Positions 18,001 through 26,555 are shown, counted from the first letter of the stretch. The stretch is 64,000 bases of DNA from Chlamydiota bacterium (GCA_026398435.1 JAPLSW010000032.1:58816-122815), one strand, 5' to 3'. Notes: a model not told the origin generated them from the letters alone. A program made the numbers and translations.

Positions 18001-18790
18001 GATTCCCATTAGAATCTCTTTCCCAAATCTCACAAGGCTCCCCTGATTGAATATTGAGTAAAATCTCATGCGCCCTCCAATCTTCTCTTTCCAGGTAATG
18101 CACGTCATTGGTGGCAACAAGGGGGATTTTCAACTCTTTTGAAAAAGCGATTAGACGGTCATTTACCTTTTCTTGATTTCCGATAAATTCAATATGCTTT
18201 TGATAAAGCCACGGCTCATCCATAAGTAGATCTTGAGTAATTTGAGCGTCTGTCATCTTGTGTCTTTGTAGCTCTAAATAATAATCAGATCCAAATACTC
18301 GATGATACCATTGAATCTCCTCGAGACATTCTTTTTCTTTACCAGCAATAATAAGAGATCCTACACTACCACCTATCGATCCAGAGAGACAAACAAGCCC
18401 CTCTGAATGCTCCTCCAGAAGGTTTTTGTCTATCCGTGGGGTATAATAAAAACCTTGCATATGAGCTAGTGAGCTGAGCGTACAAAGATTCTTGTACCCC
18501 ACTGCATTTTTAGCTAAAAGAACTACGGGGTATCCTGCAGAAAATCCAGGAAATCTTTTTTTATCCATTCTTGAAAATGGAGCTACATAAAGCTCACATC
18601 CAATAATGGGCTTGATTTTTGCATAAGAACATGCCTTGTAAAACTCAACTGCCGCATACATGTTCCCCTGATCTGTAATAGCGAGACTGGGTACGGAAAA
18701 GCTTGCCGCCTTTTTTACCAGACCACTAATTGATGCTGTAGAATCTAGGATAGAATATTGAGAATGTTGATGAAGCGGAACCCAAGCCAT
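15041..18790 (-). CDS. dnaE: DNA polymerase III alpha subunit
   Basis: Replicative polymerase of 1249 residues. The N-terminal PHP domain is seen in PLHQHSQYSILDSTASI (residues 5-21). The palm carries PDIDVDICMERR near residue 463, with the first two catalytic aspartates, and KIDFLGLKT near 613 with the third. Finger and beta-binding regions and a C-terminal OB-type domain follow. Family members run to about 1160-1200 residues, so this is complete and slightly long. Order dnaE-uhpC matches C. trachomatis CT545-CT544, with a terminator hairpin between the two genes. Confidence 0.97.
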   Translation of the reverse strand: MAWVPLHQHSQYSILDSTASISGLVKKAASFSVPSLAITDQGNMYAAVEFYKACSYAKIKPIIGCELYVAPFSRMDKKRFPGFSAGYPVVLLAKNAVGYKNLCTLSSLAHMQGFYYTPRIDKNLLEEHSEGLVCLSGSIGGSVGSLIIAGKEKECLEEIQWYHRVFGSDYYLELQRHKMTDAQITQDLLMDEPWLYQKHIEFIGNQEKVNDRLIAFSKELKIPLVATNDVHYLEREDWRAHEILLNIQSGEPCEIWERDSNGNPKSRTLNPKREVYFSHEFYFKSPEQMEILFSDVPEAIASTGEIAAKCSFDFDFNAKYYPVFIPPHLEGKEMTSEERIKEAANFLIKLCEEGIAKRYQPYHLEKVQEKYPGKDPMTVVRDRLKYELEIIVSKGMCDYLLIVYDFIAWAKKQGIPVGPGRGSGAGSIILYLIGITDIEPLRFHLFFERFINPERISYPDIDVDICMERRQEVIEYTVKKYGKDRVAQIITFGTMKAKMAIKDVGRVLSVPLPKVNAIAKLVPEDPTITLEKALEIDPDLRNQYETDPETQNLLNLALKLEGSVRNTGIHAAGLIIGGDPLMDHIPLCMPKDSEIAVTQFSMKPVEAVGMLKIDFLGLKTLTSIQKAVDAIKISVGKEIDWVNLPLDDLPTFQILTQGKTLGIFQVESGGMQELAKQLHIDKFEEIIAVGALYRPGPMEMIPSFCNRKHGKEPIDIDHPLMADILAETYGIMVYQEQVMQIASRLAKYTLGEGDVLRRAMGKKDKEEMANQREKFKAGSLLNGISEELSMHIFDKIEKFASYGFNKSHAAAYGYLTYATAYFKANYPKEWMAALMTSDSDDTAKVAKVIRESKAMGIAILPPDINESGKEFVATIKGIRFAMSGIKGVGEGVVDCILQERSSKGYFASLYDFIRRIDIKKVGKKVIEHLIEVGAFDFTSWSRQALMESVDGMFLVATREQKEASKGIIDFFSSMQEEKDDQYTYPPPVKNEKTKLEILKREYELLGFYLQGHPLDDYKNMLQRLSCCPFADFEMLDKNALCRAAFIVETASVKISAKSQKKFAILTVSDGIERFELPIWPEMYEEKHHLLVENQLLYAVLLIEKEGTEMKLQCKWIEDLTKVDGAMITACDNAYDKAKVQVKLFELREKNPKAKTEAKTVEKIKEVKKLPALLYLKVDADEIRHSHILALKELFRSSSGSSPVRIEFVSGEKSIGSIRIEENWGVSLTPQLEEKLKQIISVKSVKIDFK

Positions 18791-18841
18791 AAAAAAACCT
18801 GTATGTTGAGAAAGTATGGCTTATGATAATGATGCGTTGTT

Positions 18842-18871
18842 AAAAGGGGAAGCTTTTCTTAAAGCTTCCCC
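18842..18871 (-). terminator. Intrinsic terminator of uhpC
   Basis: An 11-bp perfect stem (GGGGAAGCTTT at 18846-18856 with AAAGCTTCCCC at 18861-18871), a four-base loop, and TTTT following on the minus strand. It lies 18 bases past the uhpC stop and before dnaE, so the two genes are probably separate transcription units. Confidence 0.8.
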
Positions 18872-18888
18872 TTGTCTATAGATAAAGG

Positions 18889-20277
18889 TCACCCTTTTAC
18901 AGAAACTTCTTTCGAATCGGTAACATCTAAACTTTCTTCTGCTGCACCGAGGTATTTCGAATTTGATTTTATCCCCCATAGAGGAAGTAAAAGCAGAACA
19001 GAAATAAGACCGCAAGCTCCAAGAACTACAAAGAAACCGTACCAGCCCCATTCCTGCGTCATCTTCCCTAAGGGATATCCAGCGGTTGCAGCACCGATAT
19101 AGGCGACCCAACCGACAAAGCCAGTAGCTGTTCCTGCAGCTTTTTTATGAGACATCTCAGCTGGCGCCATACCAATCAACATCTGCGGGCCAAAAATTAA
19201 AAAGCCGATCGTAAACATAATCGCCGAATCTATAAACATAGCTCCAGCGGGAGATAGCCAAAGGGCAGCAATGGCAAATACCACTGCAAAACTAAATAAT
19301 ATACATATAGGAACTCTTCTTCCCTGGAAGATCTTATCAGAGGCCCATCCAGCAGCCAGGCTTCCAAATATCCCCCCAACCTCAAACCAACAAACACAAG
19401 CACCCGCAGCTATTAAGGAATACCCCTTAGTCTCTACAAGAAACAAAACACTCCAGTCGTTAATTGCAGTACGAATTACGTAAACGAAAAAGTAAGAGAT
19501 CGCCAGTACCCAAATATACTTGTTATTTAGGACATAGCTAAAGAGAATTTCTTTTACCGAAAGTTCTTTTTCCTGGGCGTTGTGATCTGCGGAATCAGGA
19601 TAGTCATTTTTGTATTTTTCGATCGTTGGAAGGCCCAGTGACTGTGGCGTATCTCTTAATCGATTCATCAAAAAGAATCCTACGACAATACACATGCACC
19701 CAGGCACATACATAGCAAAACGCCAACCCCAAAACTGAGCACAGAATGCAGCAATAAGGGGTATAAGAGCTCCACCTACGCTATGGGATGTGTTCCAAAC
19801 CCCCCACCAAGTACCTCTTTCTTTTTGGGAATACCAATGAGTAAGAAGTCTAGCACAAGGAGGCCAACCCCACCCTTGAAAGATTCCATTAAATCCCCAG
19901 AAAATAGCGAAGAATAGGATAGATGATGTCAGCCCGAAGAAAATATTAAAAACCCCGGTCAAGATAAGACCCGTAGCCATGAAAAACCGAGGATTAGATC
20001 TATCCCCTAATATCCCGCTTAAGAATTTACTGAGACCATAAGTAATAGAAAGTATACTACCTAGAATCCCGAGCTGCGTTTTATCAAAACCAAGATCCTG
20101 CATAAGGGCAGGCATAGCGAAGGTAAAACTTTTCCTTGTGAAATAGTAAAAAACATACCCGATGTACATCCCGTAAAATACACGGAGACGCCAATAACGA
20201 TATTCCTTCTTTACCAGTTCAGGATCGTCAATCTCCTTCCTATGAGGAGCAGGTCTTAAAAAGTTGAGTATACTCAC
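18889..20277 (-). CDS. uhpC: Hexose-phosphate antiporter UhpC-type, MFS
   Basis: A 462-residue inner-membrane carrier of the organophosphate:phosphate antiporter group of the major facilitator superfamily, with twelve predicted helices. Family features include the N-terminal YRVFYG-like entry to helix 1 (RLRVFYGMYIGYVFYYFTRK), the loop LSGILGDRSNPRF after helix 3, and GWGWPPCARLLTHW in the centre. In Chlamydia the orthologue (CT544) imports glucose 6-phosphate from the host cytosol. A consensus promoter (20321-20348) and a strong terminator flank it. Confidence 0.92.
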   Translation of the reverse strand: MSILNFLRPAPHRKEIDDPELVKKEYRYWRLRVFYGMYIGYVFYYFTRKSFTFAMPALMQDLGFDKTQLGILGSILSITYGLSKFLSGILGDRSNPRFFMATGLILTGVFNIFFGLTSSILFFAIFWGFNGIFQGWGWPPCARLLTHWYSQKERGTWWGVWNTSHSVGGALIPLIAAFCAQFWGWRFAMYVPGCMCIVVGFFLMNRLRDTPQSLGLPTIEKYKNDYPDSADHNAQEKELSVKEILFSYVLNNKYIWVLAISYFFVYVIRTAINDWSVLFLVETKGYSLIAAGACVCWFEVGGIFGSLAAGWASDKIFQGRRVPICILFSFAVVFAIAALWLSPAGAMFIDSAIMFTIGFLIFGPQMLIGMAPAEMSHKKAAGTATGFVGWVAYIGAATAGYPLGKMTQEWGWYGFFVVLGACGLISVLLLLPLWGIKSNSKYLGAAEESLDVTDSKEVSVKG

Positions 20278-20320
20278 GCAAATTCTCCAGATTTACCAAA
20301 GATTATAAAACATCGAGGAC

Positions 20321-20348
20321 ATTAAAAAGAAACAGTATCATATGTCAA
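20321..20348 (-). promoter_or_regulatory. Sigma-70-type promoter of uhpC
   Basis: On the minus strand TTGACA (20343-20348) and TTTAAT (20321-20326) are 16 bases apart, giving a transcript start about 35 bases before the uhpC ATG. Confidence 0.6.
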
Positions 20349-20431
20349 CGAATTTTTACTTTTAAAATTATTAGTAATAGAAGATAATCAGGATATCCTA
20401 TGAACGAAAATCAACATTTAAACGGCTAGAA

Positions 20432-21076
20432 ATGAGCAGCTTTCAAAACCCGATCCAGAGAAGTGAAGACGGTGGCATAGAGAAACCACAAGCTATTTCC
20501 CCTATAGAAAAAGACAAAAAAGAAAATAAAGACTATAACGAAACCCCCGAAGAACTCTGGGAAAACGAGCAAGCAAGGTCTGTGCTCATAACCACCCTAT
20601 TCTCGACCATCAAGAAACTTATTAATAAACTGGGAACCTCGAGTGATTTAGAACTCACAAACCCTGATGTATTAAAAAAAGATCTTGAATCCATACGAGA
20701 TCTATTGCAATCTTTATGCCATAACGATGAAAGTCATAATGCAGAATTTCTCTACAACCTCTCTGAGCTTTGGCATGGACTGCTTTCCGATTTTGGTAAC
20801 GTCGACATATCGAGCAAAGACAATTTATCGATTGCACATAAAATCAGCGCACTAACTACTGACATCCTCAATTTCCCTCCTGAAGAAGACCACTCCCTCG
20901 GATATTACCTAACAGAGCATGCAGGAAGGGAATGGATCCCATTCCCCCTCATGGATCTACTGCAAGATCTCCACAGAGAAAACCAAAAAGACCCAGAAAA
21001 TAGCAAACTAAACTTTTGGATAGCCGCTCTTAATAATATCATCGACGATTTAGATTCTTTAGGTAACCTCACTTAA
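20432..21076 (+). CDS. Hypothetical acidic soluble protein
   Basis: A 214-residue protein I do not recognise. The first 45 residues are charged and probably disordered. The rest is predicted helical and acidic, with repeated DLL, NLS and DLDSL leucine motifs. No signal peptide, membrane segment or Cys cluster is visible. It lies between divergent uhpC and hisS on the hisS strand, with a nine-codon frame (20401-20430) just before it and no clear ribosome binding site. The absence of a named family and the variable neighbourhood suggest a lineage-specific gene; a secreted role is possible but unsupported. Confidence 0.6.
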   Translation: MSSFQNPIQRSEDGGIEKPQAISPIEKDKKENKDYNETPEELWENEQARSVLITTLFSTIKKLINKLGTSSDLELTNPDVLKKDLESIRDLLQSLCHNDESHNAEFLYNLSELWHGLLSDFGNVDISSKDNLSIAHKISALTTDILNFPPEEDHSLGYYLTEHAGREWIPFPLMDLLQDLHRENQKDPENSKLNFWIAALNNIIDDLDSLGNLT

Positions 21077-21169
21077 GGCAAAAAACCACCTTACTCGATT
21101 TTAATTACTTTACTCATTTAGACCTGCCCGCTTATATTTTCAGTCTTAAAGATACTAAAGGCTTAAGCT

Positions 21170-22462
21170 ATGCAATATACCATTCCTAAAGGGGTATTTG
21201 ATATACTTCCCCAAGATCCGGACGCTGAATACTCTTGGAGAAACTCCGATCGGTGGCAATACATCGAAATGGTCATAAGAAATACTTGCGCTACATACGG
21301 TTACAAAGAAATTCGCACTCCCATATTTGAGCGCACCGAACTCTTTATCCGTGGCGTTGGAGAAGGATCAGATATCGTCTCCAAAGAAATGTACACTTTT
21401 ATCGATAAGGGAGAGCGTTCGATGACCCTCCGCCCAGAAGGAACTGCAAGCCTTATGAGAGCCTTTGTTGAAAACAAGCTATACACACAACCAACTCTCC
21501 ATAAATATTTTTATATAGGCCCTATGTTTCGCTACGAAAGGCCTCAGGCAGGAAGATATCGGCAGCACCACCAATTTGGAGCAGAGGCACTCGGCATAGA
21601 TAAACCAGAGCAAGATGTTGAACTCATCGACCTAGTCTGCACACTTTACAAAAAACTAGGACTCAAAAATCTCAAAGTTATGATTAATAGCGTCGGTAAT
21701 TCAGAAGCTAGAACAAATTTCAAAAATTCATTAAAAGTTTTTTTAGAGCCAAAATTTGATCAACTTTCAGAAGATAGCAAAATACGGTTTCACAAGAACA
21801 TTCTTCGGATCCTAGATTCCAAAGACCCAAATGACCAAAAACTCTTGGAAGGAGCCCCCTCCATTCTCGATAGCTTAAATTCCACGGATGCTCTGCATTT
21901 TGAAACTGTCTGCTTGCTGCTTACAAAACTCGGAATCAACTTTACCGTGAATCCTCGCCTTGTAAGAGGTCTTGACTACTACAACAAAACAGTATTTGAA
22001 ATTGCATCCTATGATCTAGGAGCGCAAAACAGTCTTGGCGGTGGTGGTAGATACGATGGATTAACGGAAACGATAGGTGGACCTCATATTCCATCCGCTG
22101 GGTTTGGCACAGGACTTGAAAGAGTCTTGCAAGCTATGGACAAACAGCAAGTGCACTTCCCCTCACCTCCCCATCCAATCCTCTTTCTCATCCCGATGGG
22201 AGAAGCTGCAAAACAATTTTGCTTTGAACTTATCTGCAGTTTAAGACACCAAATGATCCCCTGCGAGATGGATCTTTCTGGGAAAAAAATGCAAAATGGC
22301 TTGCAAATGGCAAACCACGTAAACGCTGAGTATTGCATGGTTATTGGTGACCAAGAATTAGAATCCCAAAAATCTGAACTTAAAAATTTAGCGACTCGTC
22401 AATCAGTTGAAGTCCTATTTTCAGAACTACCAGAAAGAATTAAGGAATTACATCCTAGCTAA
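21170..22462 (+). CDS. hisS: Histidyl-tRNA synthetase
   Basis: Class II aminoacyl-tRNA synthetase charging tRNA-His, 430 residues. Motif 2 (FRYERPQAGRYRQHHQFG), the histidine motifs LVRGLDYYNKTVFEI and GGGGRYDGL, motif 3 (GFGTGLERVL) and a C-terminal anticodon-binding domain are all present. LRPEGTASLMRAF is conserved near residue 87. It matches CT543 in the uhpC-hisS-mip order. A possible promoter (TTACTC, 17 bases, TATATT) lies just upstream. Confidence 0.97.
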   Translation: MQYTIPKGVFDILPQDPDAEYSWRNSDRWQYIEMVIRNTCATYGYKEIRTPIFERTELFIRGVGEGSDIVSKEMYTFIDKGERSMTLRPEGTASLMRAFVENKLYTQPTLHKYFYIGPMFRYERPQAGRYRQHHQFGAEALGIDKPEQDVELIDLVCTLYKKLGLKNLKVMINSVGNSEARTNFKNSLKVFLEPKFDQLSEDSKIRFHKNILRILDSKDPNDQKLLEGAPSILDSLNSTDALHFETVCLLLTKLGINFTVNPRLVRGLDYYNKTVFEIASYDLGAQNSLGGGGRYDGLTETIGGPHIPSAGFGTGLERVLQAMDKQQVHFPSPPHPILFLIPMGEAAKQFCFELICSLRHQMIPCEMDLSGKKMQNGLQMANHVNAEYCMVIGDQELESQKSELKNLATRQSVEVLFSELPERIKELHPS

Positions 22463-22496
22463 AAAAATATACCCCCCCCTGATCTAAGGAAATTAC

Positions 22497-22525
22497 TTGG
22501 CTATAAATTTCCTATAGAATAAAAT
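22497..22525 (+). promoter_or_regulatory. Sigma-70-type promoter of mip
   Basis: TTGGCT (22497-22502) and TAAAAT (22520-22525) are 17 bases apart, about 25 bases before the mip ATG. Confidence 0.55.
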
Positions 22526-22551
22526 GCGCTTATCATTATTGGAGAAAAAAT

Positions 22552-23328
22552 ATGAAAAAGATGATTTTGGTTTCGACTTCTTTACTTGTTAGTTTATTTT
22601 CAACAGTCACTGGTGAAGAGGCTGAAACAAAAGCTATCCCAGCGGCAAATGACTCAACTGAGCCACAAATAGAAAAAATTTCTGAAGCATTTGGACATCT
22701 TATCGGAAAAAATCTTGAATCTTTAGGATTCCAATTTGATCTCCATGCAGTTGTTCAAGGCCTTAAAGACTCCTCTGCTGGAAAAACTTCTCCTATGACT
22801 GAAGTAGAGTGTATTCAAGCAATTACCTCGATACAAGAAGCAGCTTTTAAAGAACAGGCTAAAATAAATCTTGCTAAAGCTGAAGAATTTCTTAAGAAAA
22901 ATAAAAAATCTAAGAATATGGTCTCTTTAGAAAAAGGCAAAATCCAATACAAAATCGAGAAAGAAGGTCTAGGTGGCAGCATCGAGCCAACCCTTGCTCC
23001 CATTATTCGTTATGTAGGTAAATTTATAGATGGAACTGAATTTGGAAGATCCCAAGAAGATGAACCTATTTCCTTAGGGGAAATGATCCCAGGGCTACAG
23101 CAAGGTATGACAGGAATGAAAGAAGGGGAAAAAAGAACCATCTATATTCACCCTGAACTTGCTTATGGCACAAGAGGGACTCTTCCTCCTAACTCCCTTC
23201 TTACTTTTGAAATCGAGCTTGTAAAGGCCGATTCGGCTCCTAAGCTAGAAAACACTGATTACTCAAGTCCAAATGAAAAAAATCCAGAGATCGCATTTCC
23301 AGTGCAAGCAGAAAATGCTCTTCGTTAG
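22552..23328 (+). CDS. mip: FKBP-type peptidyl-prolyl isomerase, Mip-like
   Basis: An exported 258-residue protein: signal peptide (about 1-21), a helical dimerisation region, and an FKBP domain from about 140. The FKBP part shows VGKFIDGTEFGRS, MIPGLQQGMTGMKEGEKR, IHPELAYGTRG and PPNSLLTFEIELV. Chlamydial Mip (CT541) is a lipidated macrophage-infectivity-potentiator-like protein, but this one has no Cys in its first 60 residues, so it is not an obvious lipoprotein. Its own promoter lies upstream, and trmL follows 24 bases later. Confidence 0.92.
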   Translation: MKKMILVSTSLLVSLFSTVTGEEAETKAIPAANDSTEPQIEKISEAFGHLIGKNLESLGFQFDLHAVVQGLKDSSAGKTSPMTEVECIQAITSIQEAAFKEQAKINLAKAEEFLKKNKKSKNMVSLEKGKIQYKIEKEGLGGSIEPTLAPIIRYVGKFIDGTEFGRSQEDEPISLGEMIPGLQQGMTGMKEGEKRTIYIHPELAYGTRGTLPPNSLLTFEIELVKADSAPKLENTDYSSPNEKNPEIAFPVQAENALR

Positions 23329-23352
23329 TAACCAAATTTTTTCAGCGGCTGT

Positions 23353-23802
23353 ATGAAAGTCATCCTTTATCAGCCGCAAATTCCTCAAAACACCGGAAAT
23401 ATTGTAAGAACATGCAGTGTTACCGGCAGCGATCTCATCCTCACAAAACCTCTTGGCTTTAGCACCTCTAATCGCTTACTAAAAAGAGCTGGCCTCGATT
23501 ATTGGGAAGGTGTCGATGTACAAATCATCGAAAGTCTCGAAGAGTATTTACTAAAATGTGATAAGAATTTTTATTTTTTTTCAAGCCATGCTAAAAACTT
23601 GTACTCGGAAATTGACTATTTTCCGGACGATATTTTGATTTTCGGGTCCGAAACAGCAGGTCTTAACCCTTATTTTCTCACAAAATATCCCGAAAAATTC
23701 TACACCCTTCCTATGAAAGAAAATTCTCGTTGCCTGAATTTAGCCAATACTGTTTCGATAGTGTTATACGAAGCATGGAGACAGCAAGGCTTTTCTACTT
23801 AG
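23353..23802 (+). CDS. trmL: tRNA (cytidine(34)-2'-O)-methyltransferase, SPOUT family
   Basis: A 149-residue single-domain SPOUT methyltransferase that modifies the wobble base of tRNA-Leu isoacceptors. Motif 1 (PQNTGNIVRTC), FGSETAGL and the knot motif SRCLNLANTVSIVLYE are present. The genomic position after mip matches CT540 (annotated spoU) in C. trachomatis. The next gene starts eight bases later, so mip, trmL and the transporter fusion may form one operon. Confidence 0.9.
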   Translation: MKVILYQPQIPQNTGNIVRTCSVTGSDLILTKPLGFSTSNRLLKRAGLDYWEGVDVQIIESLEEYLLKCDKNFYFFSSHAKNLYSEIDYFPDDILIFGSETAGLNPYFLTKYPEKFYTLPMKENSRCLNLANTVSIVLYEAWRQQGFST

Positions 23803-23809
23803 GTAAACG

Positions 23810-25963
23810 ATGCATTTTTTTAAAATTTCCCTGGCTCTTCAAATGGCCATTGCAACTGTATTAGGAATTATCTGTGGCCTATTTTTAGGCGATATATGCT
23901 CTGTTTTTGCCCCATATGGGTCAGCTTATATCATGCTACTTAAAGCTACAGCCATTCCCTACCTTATAGTCGCAATCATTCATGGTATTGGTCAGTTAAG
24001 TACATTTCAGGCTAAGTCAATCCTTAAAAATGGAATGCTATTTATTGGTCTAACATGGCTTATTAATATTTCCATGGTCTATTTAGTGTACTTTGCCTTT
24101 CCTCAGCCGAAAGGGACCCAAGCAGGATATATTTCTACAGAAGCTCCTAAGATAAATTTTGCAGAACTTCTCATACCCGAAAACATATTTTACGACCTTG
24201 CTAACAATATAATTCCTGCTATTGTCATTTTCTCTTTATTCATTGGTATTGCTCTCATGCATATCAAAGAAAAAGACACTCTGATGCAATCCCTAAAAAA
24301 CCTGGTTGAAGCAATTACCCGGATTACAACATGGATTGCAAGAATTACACCACTTGGTACCTTCCTTATCATCGCAAACCAAGTGGGTACGATCCAGTTC
24401 TCGACGATTAAACAAGTAAGCACTTACATCATTCTTTATATCATCTGTAGCTGCGCTATCTTGTTTTGGATATTTCCACGTATTACCAATATGCTAACTC
24501 ATATCAAAGCGTCTCGTTGGATTAAGCTTCTATCTCCTATTTTGATACTTGCCTATACGACAAACATTGTAATTGTCTGTATACCCTATATCATTGAACT
24601 GCTGCGCAAAGAAGCTCAGGCATTAGAACCCTTTGACGATAAAACACAGACTCAAATTCAAGGAACAGTATCTGTTGTATTTAACCTACCCCTAGGGTCT
24701 TTATTCATTACCATTTTTGTATTTTTTACTTCTATCTTCTACAACCACGTTCTCAGCATTCCTAGTCAAGTTGAGCTTTTCCTAACTTCTTTTTTAACAA
24801 GTCTCGGAGCTGTAGGAATTGGATCATGGATTAATAGCCTTACCTTTATGCTTGATTCCCTGGGGCTGCCTCTTGAAGCTGTGAATCTATATCTTACAGC
24901 TTTACCCTTTACATCCGGCTTCCAAGCAACGATATCAGCTATGCAAATAGCAACACTTTCTTTCTTAATCACCCTAGCCTGCCGAAGACATATTCATGCT
25001 ACCTATGGTAAAGTGATTAGACAAAGTCTTGTTACGATAGCACCCGTATTTCTTTTATTTTTTGCATTAAAAATTTATTCCCCCTTGCCTGAGATCAAAA
25101 GCATCAAAAAAAGCATTTATGAATTAAGCATTTCTTCTAGTACTCAGGTGACAATCCACGAAACAGCAACTATCCAGGAAGACCTCTTAGAAGGGGAAGA
25201 CACCTTTAGACGGATCATGCGCACAAAAAAACTACGGGTCGGCTACGTCGCAAAAACACCTCCCTTTAGTTTTAAAAACCATGATGACCATCTTGTAGGG
25301 TATGATATAGCCTTTGCCTATGAACTAGCTTACGACCTTGGCTGTGAATTAGAGCTTATTCCGATGAGCTATAGCACTCTTATAAAAGACCTGAAAAATG
25401 ATGTTTTCGATATTGCGATGTCAGCTGTATCTATTAGTGAGGACAGACTTATCTATCTATCCTTTACACAGCCCTATATGAAGCCAAGATTTGTTTTTGT
25501 AACTAGCGAAAAAAACAAAAAAATATTCTCATCTCTCGATCTAGTACAAGTTGAGACCAAATGGAAAATTGCTGTTTTAAAAGGATCTTCCTATGAATCT
25601 ATTGCTAAGGAATTATTCCCCTATCATCAAATTATTCTGTTATCAAGTTATGAAGATTTTGAAAGCTCCCAAGCTGATGCAATCCTTTGGGAAGAGCAAC
25701 AGGCAATCGCTTGGTCTGTTGGAAAAAGAAATTTACGCGTAATTTTCCCTCAACCTTTGATGGGAATTGATAGCCTTTCCTATGCGATTAAGTCCAATAA
25801 TCCAAGGTTTATGAACTACCTTAATCAATGGCTCGCCTTAAAAGAAACCGAAGGGTTTACAAAAAACCAATATGATTTATGGGTACTTGGGAAAACTGAA
25901 ATAGCAGCTCCCTATGAACCTAGATGGTCTATAATTAGAGACGTACTGCACTGGTCTGAATAG
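23810..25963 (+). CDS. GltP-like carrier fused to an amino-acid-type binding protein
   Basis: A 717-residue membrane protein built of two parts. Residues 1-400 follow the dicarboxylate/glutamate:cation symporter fold. An extra membrane helix at 404-424 and a linker lead to a family 3 solute-binding domain (about 462-700; LRVGYVAKTPPFSF, LVGYDIAFAYELAYDLG, FDIAMSAVSISEDRLIYLS with Arg549). The extra helix would place the binding domain in the periplasm. Carrier motifs are altered: FNLPLGSL (291-298) stands where NMDGT is usual, AYTTNIVIVCIP replaces the serine-rich hairpin, and the Asp/Arg pair of helix 8 is missing. The substrate is therefore probably not plain glutamate or aspartate. It sits between trmL and trxA; I recall no gene here in C. 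trachomatis. Confidence 0.85.
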   Translation: MHFFKISLALQMAIATVLGIICGLFLGDICSVFAPYGSAYIMLLKATAIPYLIVAIIHGIGQLSTFQAKSILKNGMLFIGLTWLINISMVYLVYFAFPQPKGTQAGYISTEAPKINFAELLIPENIFYDLANNIIPAIVIFSLFIGIALMHIKEKDTLMQSLKNLVEAITRITTWIARITPLGTFLIIANQVGTIQFSTIKQVSTYIILYIICSCAILFWIFPRITNMLTHIKASRWIKLLSPILILAYTTNIVIVCIPYIIELLRKEAQALEPFDDKTQTQIQGTVSVVFNLPLGSLFITIFVFFTSIFYNHVLSIPSQVELFLTSFLTSLGAVGIGSWINSLTFMLDSLGLPLEAVNLYLTALPFTSGFQATISAMQIATLSFLITLACRRHIHATYGKVIRQSLVTIAPVFLLFFALKIYSPLPEIKSIKKSIYELSISSSTQVTIHETATIQEDLLEGEDTFRRIMRTKKLRVGYVAKTPPFSFKNHDDHLVGYDIAFAYELAYDLGCELELIPMSYSTLIKDLKNDVFDIAMSAVSISEDRLIYLSFTQPYMKPRFVFVTSEKNKKIFSSLDLVQVETKWKIAVLKGSSYESIAKELFPYHQIILLSSYEDFESSQADAILWEEQQAIAWSVGKRNLRVIFPQPLMGIDSLSYAIKSNNPRFMNYLNQWLALKETEGFTKNQYDLWVLGKTEIAAPYEPRWSIIRDVLHWSE

Positions 25964-25989
25964 GGAAAATAGAGACCTATTTTCCCTAT
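25960..25989. terminator. 13-bp hairpin between convergent genes
   Basis: A perfect 13-bp stem (25960-25972 with 25977-25989) and a four-base loop. The stem overlaps the TAG stop of the carrier fusion and ends six bases before the trxA stop codon. It has an A-rich and a T-rich arm and probably ends transcription in both directions, although no long T-run follows. Confidence 0.6.
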
Positions 25990-25995
25990 GAAAAC

Positions 25996-26319
25996 TTATG
26001 AACCTGCGACTATGAAATCTTTAATTGCTTCAGCATCTCTTAAGCCCACAAGGCGTCCCGCCTCTTTCCCATTTTTAAATAGGATGAGTGTTGGCACAGA
26101 TGTCACCTGATAAGTAGAAGCTACTTTCTGAGCATGATCAATATCGAGTTTAGCAACTGTAGCCTTACCCTTTAAGTCGCTTGCCACCTGCTCAAGTACG
26201 GGAGTCAGCATACGACATGGTCCACACCAGTCTGCATAGAAATCTACCAGAGTGACTCCGCTTGAAATCTCTTTAGTAAAAGTATCTTCAGTAAATTTTT
26301 TTATATTTTCGCTTGTCAC
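25996..26319 (-). CDS. trxA: Thioredoxin
   Basis: A 107-residue thioredoxin with active site WCGPC. With the chosen start, the cysteines fall at positions 32 and 35, as in E. coli. I chose GTG at 26319 because GGAGG lies five bases before it; a TTG at 26331 overlaps that site. The conserved cis-proline is in TSVPTLILF. It reduces cytoplasmic disulphides and serves ribonucleotide reductase. Position next to the trmL block matches CT539. Confidence 0.96.
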   Translation of the reverse strand: MTSENIKKFTEDTFTKEISSGVTLVDFYADWCGPCRMLTPVLEQVASDLKGKATVAKLDIDHAQKVASTYQVTSVPTLILFKNGKEAGRLVGLRDAEAIKDFIVAGS

Positions 26320-26415
26320 AACTTCCTCCAAATGGGTTTTAGTCTATTCTAAGTAAGTTCTTGTTTTTTTACTAGAGGCTGAATTTAAAAGGTTTTTGAG
26401 AGTAAAATTTACCTC

Positions 26416-26443
26416 TTGCATTTTGCAAAATAAAGAGTAAAAT
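26416..26443 (+). promoter_or_regulatory. Promoter of tRNA-Leu
   Basis: TTGCAT (26416-26421) and TAAAAT (26438-26443) are separated by 16 bases, and the tRNA starts 24 bases after the -10 box. Confidence 0.55.
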
Positions 26444-26467
26444 CTCTATCAGTTTAATACCTTTTAT

Positions 26468-26551
26468 GCGGCCATGGCGGAATTGGTAGACGCGCTAGAT
26501 TCAGGTTCTAGTCGAGGAAACTTGGTGGATGTTCGAGTCATCTTGGCCGCA
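26468..26551 (+). tRNA. tRNA-Leu (anticodon CAG)
   Basis: An 84-base tRNA. The 7-bp acceptor stem pairs GCGGCCA with TGGCCGC. The D-arm carries GGTAGA. The anticodon stem CTAGA/TCTAG encloses the loop TTCAGGT with anticodon CAG. A long class II variable arm and GTTCGAGTC follow. The discriminator base is A, as expected for leucine. CCA is not encoded. It lies between trxA and plsC. Confidence 0.95.
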
Positions 26552-26555
26552 AAAT

